A stretch of DNA of 64,000 bases, taken from Himantopus leucocephalus. Lineage: Eukaryota; Chordata; Aves; Charadriiformes; Recurvirostridae. The position numbers were made by a program, and so were the translations under genes. The stretch covers positions 11,634,846 to 11,698,845 of the forward strand of contig RSEF01000004.1 in assembly GCA_003993805.1 (NCBI GenBank), given 5' to 3'. How positions within the stretch are numbered: the stretch's first letter is position 1; each line of letters starts with the position of its first letter. This document shows positions 63,929 through 64,000 of this stretch, one piece after another. The notes below the pieces were generated by a model, which saw only the letters and a program-made list of their open reading frames with translations, was not told the DNA's origin and did not search any database.

Positions 63929-63975
63929 GGGCATTTCGCCGGTGATGCCGTGAAGTTTGCTGCTTTCCTGCCTCT

Positions 63976-64000
63976 CCCCCCCCCCCCCGCCCCCCCCCCC
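63976..64000. repeat. Poly-C run at the window edge
   Basis: 24 C interrupted by a single G. Likely a hard-to-sequence homopolymer, so length is unreliable. It continues to the end of the window. Confidence 0.9.

Overview
The window reads as vertebrate nuclear DNA, most likely from a bird. It is AT-rich and CpG-poor over most of its length and has no operon-like coding density. It lacks the primate or rodent SINE/LINE load, and the only interspersed repeats I can recognise are old, decayed amniote families: CR1/L3-type LINE fragments, a MIR-type SINE relic and palindromic MITE-like pieces. Young CR1 tails were looked for and not seen. No complete protein-coding gene, rRNA, tRNA, known microRNA or CRISPR array could be supported. 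Almost all open frames are short and look like chance.

Layout. Positions 1-11.8 kb: AT-rich sequence with one 100-N gap (5608-5707) and one single-N joint. 11.8-13.0 kb: an isolated GC-rich block whose first part holds a 153-154 bp unit repeated across two single-N joints. 13.0-52.6 kb: a long AT-rich gene-poor tract. It contains an antisense CR1/L3 fragment (about 25.99-26.69 kb), a GC-richer unclassified block (about 28.87-29.35 kb), a sense CR1/L3 reverse-transcriptase fragment (about 31.50-31.99 kb), a MIR relic (about 36.74-36.95 kb) and a palindromic element (40.21-40.33 kb). It also contains several perfect short hairpins and one unrecognised exon-like stretch on the minus strand (about 47.32-47.48 kb). 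52657-53656 is a 1000-N scaffold gap.

After that gap the base composition changes. From 53.7 kb to the end CpG dinucleotides are common and GC is higher. The best splice-flanked candidate exon of the window lies here (61658-61748, plus strand), with a GC/CpG-rich cluster around 60.7-61.15 kb and a CpG-island-like segment near 63.33-63.83 kb. This right-hand part looks like the approach to, or the introns of, a gene whose body lies mostly outside the window.

Several single-N joints are flanked by near-identical direct repeats that differ only by transitions. These are probably haplotype overlaps left in by the assembler rather than biological duplications. No new multi-gene system is visible. 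The points most worth checking are the two candidate exons, the compositional step at the large gap and the old repeat relics.
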